Under the pieces are notes generated by a model. The model saw only the letters and a program-made list of their open reading frames with translations. It was not told the origin of the DNA and did no database searches. Made by a program: the position numbers and the translations under genes. A stretch of 27,371 nt of DNA from NCBI GenBank assembly GCA_910588795.1, contig CAJURI010000034.1:1-27371 (forward strand), given 5' to 3'. Below, in pieces: positions 23,160-27,371 of the stretch; position 1 is the stretch's first letter, and the number at the start of each line of letters is the position of its first letter. This DNA is from an uncultured Duncaniella sp. GTDB taxonomy: Bacteria > Bacteroidota > Bacteroidia > Bacteroidales > Muribaculaceae.

Positions 23160-23708
23160 ATGTCAAACTCAAAAAAATACACACCTGCCGAAGCACAGGC
23201 TTGGGTAGATAGCCGTGAATGGGCCAACGGCTGGGATGTCAATGCCGATAAGACTGTCAACGCAGTTGAATTTGCCAATCAATATGCCGCCAACAAAGAA
23301 CTTTGGGATAAACTATTCTCATTCCTTGCAGAAGCAGACCTCAAAAGCCTTCCTGTCGGCAAACATGTTCTCGTAGAGGGAAAATGCTGGGTGAATATCA
23401 TGGAGTACACCCCCAAAGCAGCTCAGGACACCCGTATAGAGACCCACAATGACTTTATCGATCTTCAGTACACATTTGACGGTGATGAAATATACGGAGT
23501 GGCACGCACGCTTATCCCTGTAACCGAATATGACCCTGTGAAGGACAGAACCTTCTTCAGGACCGAAGATGAAATCGACTATGTGCCTTCCGCACCCGAT
23601 CGGTTCTTCTTATATTTCCCCGGGGAGAATCACCAACCGTCCGTAGCAACTACAGAAAATCCCGGCACAAGCCGGAAAGTAGTAGGCAAGATCGAGTATG
23701 CCAAATAA
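23160..23708 (+). CDS. YhcH/YjgK/YiaL family protein (DUF386)
   Basis: This is a 182-residue cytoplasmic protein of the YhcH/EbgC family, cupin-like beta-barrels whose members often sit with sugar-acid, sialic-acid or beta-galactoside genes; the reaction is not settled. Recognisable family stretches are GKHVLVEGKCWVNIMEYTP, the conserved THNDFIDLQYTFDGDE, and FFLYFPGENHQPSV, which supplies the conserved His/Glu cluster expected at the metal or sugar pocket. The C terminus KVVGKIEY is also typical. About 30 N-terminal residues precede the family core. It is followed after 24 nt by the glutamine synthetase gene on the same strand and probably shares its transcript. Confidence 0.9.
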   Translation: MSNSKKYTPAEAQAWVDSREWANGWDVNADKTVNAVEFANQYAANKELWDKLFSFLAEADLKSLPVGKHVLVEGKCWVNIMEYTPKAAQDTRIETHNDFIDLQYTFDGDEIYGVARTLIPVTEYDPVKDRTFFRTEDEIDYVPSAPDRFFLYFPGENHQPSVATTENPGTSRKVVGKIEYAK

Positions 23709-23732
23709 TGTAAAATCTTAGCATCGACTGAC

Positions 23733-25241
23733 ATGACACAATCAGCCAAACAATTCGAGATGAGCCGAAATCCGCTCGTACGTACACTCGGAGATCCTGC
23801 CGACTGGAAACGTAGCGATATCATCGGGTATATACGCGACAACGGCATCGAGATGGTCAACTTCATGTATCCTGCCGCCGACGGACGCCTTAAGACACTT
23901 AACTTCGTCGTTAACTCACTTGAATATCTTGAAACAATACTCTCGACCGGTGAAAGGGTCGATGGTTCAAGCTTGTTTCCGTTCATCGAGGCATCGAGGA
24001 GCGACCTTTATGTGATCCCACGCTATTCAACGGCGTTCATTGACCCGTTCGCACCGATACCTACCCTCACCATGCTGTGCAGTTTCTTCGACAAGGACGG
24101 CAATCCCATGGACAGCGATTCACGCGGAGTGCTTGCACGTGCCTGCAAGGAATTCACAACAGTCACAGGGATGGAATTCGAGTGCATGGGCGAACTGGAA
24201 TATTACGTAATATCGGCCGATCCGGGATCATTTCCCGCTACAGACCAAAAAGGATATCATGAGTCCGCACCATTCGCCAAATTCAATGACTTTCGTGTCG
24301 AGGCCATGCATACCATAGCATCCATCGGAGGACAGATCAAGTACGGGCATTCTGAAGTAGGCAACTTCACACTTGGAGGAATGATATACGAGCAGAACGA
24401 GATAGAATTCCTGCCCGGGCCGGCACTTCGTGCCGCCGACCAGCTCATGCTTGCCAAATGGGTGATACGCAACCTTGCGGCAAAACGTGAACTCGAAGTG
24501 ACATTTGCCCCCAAGATATCAGTTGGAAAAGCAGGATCGGGATTCCATATCCACATGCGTCTGATGAAGGACGGCAAGAATGTTACCCAGACGGCAGAAC
24601 GCACTCTGAGCAAAGATGCTAAGCGAGCTATTGCCGGACTGATGAAAATGGCTCCAGCCATAACCGCTTTCGGGAACTGCAATCCCACTTCATATCTGCG
24701 TCTTGTGCCTCATCAGGAAGCACCCACAGCCGTATGCTGGGGTGACAGAAACCGTTCTGTGCTTGTACGTGTCCCCCTTGGATGGACATCCGGAAAAGAC
24801 ATGTGCGTACAGACCAATCCCGGTGATCCCTGCGAAATAGAGACCTATGGCAAACAGACATTCGAGATGCGGTCGCCCGACTGCTCGGCAGATGTGTATA
24901 CACTCATAGCCTCCCTTTGTGTCGCCGCTCGCATCGGTTTCGAAATGGAGGATGCTCTCGAGGTGGCTGAAAACACATATGTCGATGTCAACATACATGC
25001 CGCCGAGAATGCCAAGAAACTCAGCAAACTCACCACACTTCCCACATGCTGTGTGGAATCAGCCGACAGACTAAGTGACATGCGCGAGCATTTCGAAGCT
25101 CGCGGCGTGTTTGCCCCGGCTATGATAGACGCTACGATTAAAAAGCTCAAGTCTTTTAACGACAAAGATCTTGCAAAATTTCTCAAGGAGAATCCCGATG
25201 AAGTAAAGTCACTTGTGAAAGAATACTTCCACTGCGGATAA
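23733..25241 (+). CDS. glnA: glutamine synthetase (type I-like)
   Basis: Makes glutamine from glutamate, ammonia and ATP. The 502-residue protein has the beta-grasp N-terminal domain (VNFMYPAADGRLKTLNF), the GS signature region DGSSLFPFIEASRSDLYVIP and metal ligands in ELEYYV and NEIEFLPGPALRAADQ. The ATP/ammonia motif APKISVGKAGSGFHIHM is present, as is NPTSYLRLVPHQEAPTAVCWGDRNRS, where His-Gln replaces the usual Gly-Tyr. The region where adenylylated enzymes have a Tyr in an NLYxLPPE-like loop reads NTYVDVNIHAAEN, so classical adenylylation control is unlikely. It is much shorter than the type III enzymes (about 730 residues) also common in Bacteroidota. A GS-like gamma-glutamyl ligase is a less likely alternative. 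Confidence 0.9.
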   Translation: MTQSAKQFEMSRNPLVRTLGDPADWKRSDIIGYIRDNGIEMVNFMYPAADGRLKTLNFVVNSLEYLETILSTGERVDGSSLFPFIEASRSDLYVIPRYSTAFIDPFAPIPTLTMLCSFFDKDGNPMDSDSRGVLARACKEFTTVTGMEFECMGELEYYVISADPGSFPATDQKGYHESAPFAKFNDFRVEAMHTIASIGGQIKYGHSEVGNFTLGGMIYEQNEIEFLPGPALRAADQLMLAKWVIRNLAAKRELEVTFAPKISVGKAGSGFHIHMRLMKDGKNVTQTAERTLSKDAKRAIAGLMKMAPAITAFGNCNPTSYLRLVPHQEAPTAVCWGDRNRSVLVRVPLGWTSGKDMCVQTNPGDPCEIETYGKQTFEMRSPDCSADVYTLIASLCVAARIGFEMEDALEVAENTYVDVNIHAAENAKKLSKLTTLPTCCVESADRLSDMREHFEARGVFAPAMIDATIKKLKSFNDKDLAKFLKENPDEVKSLVKEYFHCG

Positions 25242-25259
25242 CCGATACGTATTAAACAT

Positions 25260-25288
25260 GTAGGGCCGCGTTTATGGCGCGGCCCTAC
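25260..25288 (+). terminator. GC-rich hairpin between glnA and ligA (possible terminator or REP-like palindrome)
   Basis: GTAGGGCCGCG (25260-25270) and CGCGGCCCTAC (25278-25288) form a perfect 11-bp stem with a 7-nt loop, 18 nt after the glnA stop. Only TT follows before AGATT, so the U tract is poor. It ends 7 nt before the ligA start codon. The GTAGGGxCGC form also resembles short interspersed palindromes seen in Bacteroidales genomes. Confidence 0.6.
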
Positions 25289-25295
25289 TTAGATT

Positions 25296-27353
25296 ATGAC
25301 ATTAATGGTCCCATCAGAACGAATCAAGGAGCTTAGAGAACAGCTTGACCGGCACAACCGGCTCTATTATGTAGAGAACAATCCCGAAATAGATGACCGG
25401 CAATATGATATGCTCATGAAAGAGCTTGAGAAGCTCGAGCATGAAAATCCCGATCTCGATGATCCGCTGTCACCAAGCCACCGTGTAGGGTCAGATCTTT
25501 CAAAAGGATTCACACAGGTTATACATGCCCGCCCGATGCTTTCGCTCGGCAATACATATTCACTCGAGGAAGTGAACGACTGGGTGAGCCGCTGCAACGA
25601 TTCTCTCGGAAATTCCGGAGGGCTCCTATCAGTCCCGCTGGTGGGAGAGATGAAATTTGACGGCACAAGTATCTCGCTGACTTATGAACATGGCCGGCTT
25701 GTGCGTGCCGTAACGCGTGGAGACGGAGAGAAAGGTGACGATGTCACGCTTAACGTCAAAACCATCAGGAGCATACCTCTTGTGCTCCCCTCGGGTGACT
25801 GGCCCGATTCATTCGAAATACGCGGTGAGATTGTGCTGCCATGGAAAGAGTTTGACAGGCTCAACGAAGAACGGGCTTTCAATGAAGAACCGCTCTTCGC
25901 CAATCCGCGTAACGCCGCGGCCGGAACGCTTAAGATGCTTGACTCATCTATAGTGGCAAAACGCGGACTCGACGCTTACTTCTACTATCTGCTGTCAGAT
26001 GAACTCCCTGCTGACAACCACTACGAAAATATGCTTAAGGCTCGTGAATGGGGCTTTAAAGTCAGCAACGTGATGACACTTCTCCACAGCCGGCAGGAAG
26101 TAGACGATTTCATTAACAAATGGGATGTCGAAAGGCGCAATCTTCCGGTTGCCACCGACGGGCTTGTATTCAAAGTCAATAATCTTAAACAGCAGCTTAA
26201 TCTCGGATACACGGCTAAGTCTCCGAGATGGGCCATAGCTTACAAATTCGCGGCTGAAAGAGCTCTTACCAGACTGAGGGAAGTATCGTTTGAAGTCGGA
26301 CGTATGGGTGTGATTACGCCTGTGGCAAATCTTGAACCCGTATTATTGTCAGGCACCATAGTAAAACGAGCCTCACTCCATAACGAAGATATCGTGAAAA
26401 GTCTTGACATACATGACCATGACATGCTGTATGTTGAGAAAGGTGGTGAGATCATACCCAAAATAACAGGCGTAGACACCGATGCACGTGAAGCCGGAAG
26501 CCAGCCAATAAAATTTGTGACACATTGCCCCGACTGCGGGACCCCTCTGATAAGGATTCCGGGCGAGGCTGCATGGATGTGTCCTAATAAATATGGATGC
26601 CGTCCTCAGATAATAGGCAGGCTGGAACATTTCGTGGGTAGGCACATGATGGATATAGAAGGTGTCGGAGATGAAAACTGCACCCTCCTGTATGATGCCG
26701 GACTTGTTAAAAACATTGCTGATTTCTATAAATTGACCGTACCCGCCTTGCGTGGATTGGACCGGGTGGGACCTCGTACAGCCGAAAGGATCCTCGAAGG
26801 TGTCGAAGCATCAAAATCCGTGCCGTTCGATCGGGTGCTGTACGCATTATCGATACCGTATGTAGGCGAAACACTGTCAAGGAAAATTGCCCGAGCTTCA
26901 AAAAATATCGATAAAATCATGGCCATGAGCCGCGATGAACTCATAGCCATAGAAGATGTTGGACCGCGCATTGCCGACTCGATAATAGAGCATTTCGCAT
27001 ATGAACCCAATCGGATTCTTGTGGAAAGGCTGCGCGACGCCGGCATACAGATGAGCATGCCCGAAGAGGATACATCTGACCACACTACTCTTCTTGAGGG
27101 AAAAAGCATAGTGATCAGCGGCGTGTTCGCACTTCATTCCAGAGAAGAATACAAAGCACTCATTGAGAAAAACGGAGGTAAAAATGTAGGATCTATCTCC
27201 AAAAAGACCGACTTTGTTCTTGCCGGAGACAATATGGGTCCCTCTAAACTTGAAAAAGCCCAAAAACTCGGAATCCCAATCATCAATGAGAATCAGTTCC
27301 TTGAAATGATAGGACACCTGACTTTGACAATGGGTCACCCAAAATTGATTTAG
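25296..27353 (+). CDS. ligA: NAD-dependent DNA ligase
   Basis: Seals nicks in DNA during replication and repair using NAD. The 685-residue protein is full length. It has the N-terminal NAD-binding Ia domain (LDRHNRLYYVENNPEIDDRQYD), the adenylation domain with the catalytic lysine in EMKFDG (Lys120), and GEIVLPWKEFDRLN / FANPRNAAAGTL. An OB fold with VGRMGVITPVANLEPV is followed by a four-Cys zinc finger (CPDCGTPL and CPNKYGC, about 410-432), helix-hairpin-helix repeats (LDRVGPRTAERILEG, IEDVGPRIADSI), and a C-terminal BRCT domain from about residue 600 (GKSIVISGVFALHSREEY). Start: the ATG at 25296; an alternative ATG at 25305 would drop three residues. No promoter box is evident, and the hairpin before it leaves almost no leader. 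Confidence 0.98.
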   Translation: MTLMVPSERIKELREQLDRHNRLYYVENNPEIDDRQYDMLMKELEKLEHENPDLDDPLSPSHRVGSDLSKGFTQVIHARPMLSLGNTYSLEEVNDWVSRCNDSLGNSGGLLSVPLVGEMKFDGTSISLTYEHGRLVRAVTRGDGEKGDDVTLNVKTIRSIPLVLPSGDWPDSFEIRGEIVLPWKEFDRLNEERAFNEEPLFANPRNAAAGTLKMLDSSIVAKRGLDAYFYYLLSDELPADNHYENMLKAREWGFKVSNVMTLLHSRQEVDDFINKWDVERRNLPVATDGLVFKVNNLKQQLNLGYTAKSPRWAIAYKFAAERALTRLREVSFEVGRMGVITPVANLEPVLLSGTIVKRASLHNEDIVKSLDIHDHDMLYVEKGGEIIPKITGVDTDAREAGSQPIKFVTHCPDCGTPLIRIPGEAAWMCPNKYGCRPQIIGRLEHFVGRHMMDIEGVGDENCTLLYDAGLVKNIADFYKLTVPALRGLDRVGPRTAERILEGVEASKSVPFDRVLYALSIPYVGETLSRKIARASKNIDKIMAMSRDELIAIEDVGPRIADSIIEHFAYEPNRILVERLRDAGIQMSMPEEDTSDHTTLLEGKSIVISGVFALHSREEYKALIEKNGGKNVGSISKKTDFVLAGDNMGPSKLEKAQKLGIPIINENQFLEMIGHLTLTMGHPKLI

Positions 27354-27363
27354 TCCGGGAGTA

Positions 27364-27371
27364 ATGGTGCA
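27364..27371 (+). CDS. possible start of a gene cut by the window edge
   Basis: Ten bases after the ligA stop, an ATG preceded by GGGAG opens a frame (M-V-...) that leaves the window after 8 nt. The tight spacing and Shine-Dalgarno-like GGGAG suggest a cotranscribed gene. In some Bacteroidales ligA is followed by dapA (dihydrodipicolinate synthase), but the sequence here is too short to say. Confidence 0.28.

Noticed and set aside
22981..23208. Open frame of 75 codons on the plus strand across the GH28/yhcH intergenic region
   Set aside because: It spans both predicted promoters, is AT-rich, low in complexity (Ile/Lys/Asn runs) and overlaps the well-supported yhcH start in another frame.
1..27371. 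Search for CRISPR arrays, tRNA or rRNA genes, insertion sequences and prophage genes
   Set aside because: No regularly spaced repeats, cloverleaf-like segments, transposase or integrase motifs were seen; the window is housekeeping, transport and regulation.

Overview
The window looks like chromosomal core sequence of a gut-type Bacteroidales bacterium; Muribaculaceae is my best guess from protein flavour, not something I could test. Support comes from Bacteroidota-type -7 boxes (TAnnTTTG) upstream of most transcription units, Bacteroidota-restricted families (DUF4293, DUF4465, BtuG-type propeller lipoprotein), surface-type lipoprotein signals (Cys followed by acidic residues), and weak or absent Shine-Dalgarno sequences. 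I see no rRNA, tRNA, CRISPR array, insertion sequence or prophage.

Layout. (1) 177-6655, minus strand: a LytS/LytTR two-component pair followed by a TolC / MacA / MacB-ATPase / MacB-permease tripartite efflux operon, closed by a terminator at 84-124. (2) 6676-11702, minus strand: the threonine operon, made of a fused aspartate kinase-homoserine dehydrogenase, a phosphoglycerate-mutase-like homoserine kinase and threonine synthase. (3) 11876-12378, minus strand: a small DUF4293 membrane protein, with a 78-nt imperfect palindrome (11787-11864) between it and thrA. (4) 12387-21327, minus strand: a seven-gene cobalamin uptake operon behind a cobalamin riboswitch (21156-21311). Surface lipoproteins (DUF4465, PKD-repeat, BtuG propeller) feed a BtuB receptor, then BtuF, BtuC and BtuD. 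(5) 21421-22974, minus strand: a lone secreted GH28 polygalacturonase with a strong terminator. (6) From 23059, plus strand: yhcH and a glutamine synthetase, then ligA after a GC-rich hairpin. A reading frame cut by the right edge may start just after ligA.

The most interesting signal is regulatory. The sensor-kinase promoter and the efflux (tolC) promoter each carry a pair of 9-bp direct repeats with a GTT core separated by 12 bp, the architecture known for LytTR response-regulator sites. In both, the pair lies exactly 4 nt upstream of a TTTC at -33, which lies exactly 20 nt upstream of the -7 box. This predicts that the local LytTR regulator activates both its own operon and the adjacent efflux pump. 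The kinase also has a Met/His-rich predicted periplasmic loop that could be the sensory site, for example for a soft metal.

The B12 locus matches the known Bacteroides btu arrangement and is mostly understood. Its PKD-repeat lipoprotein has no role I can name.
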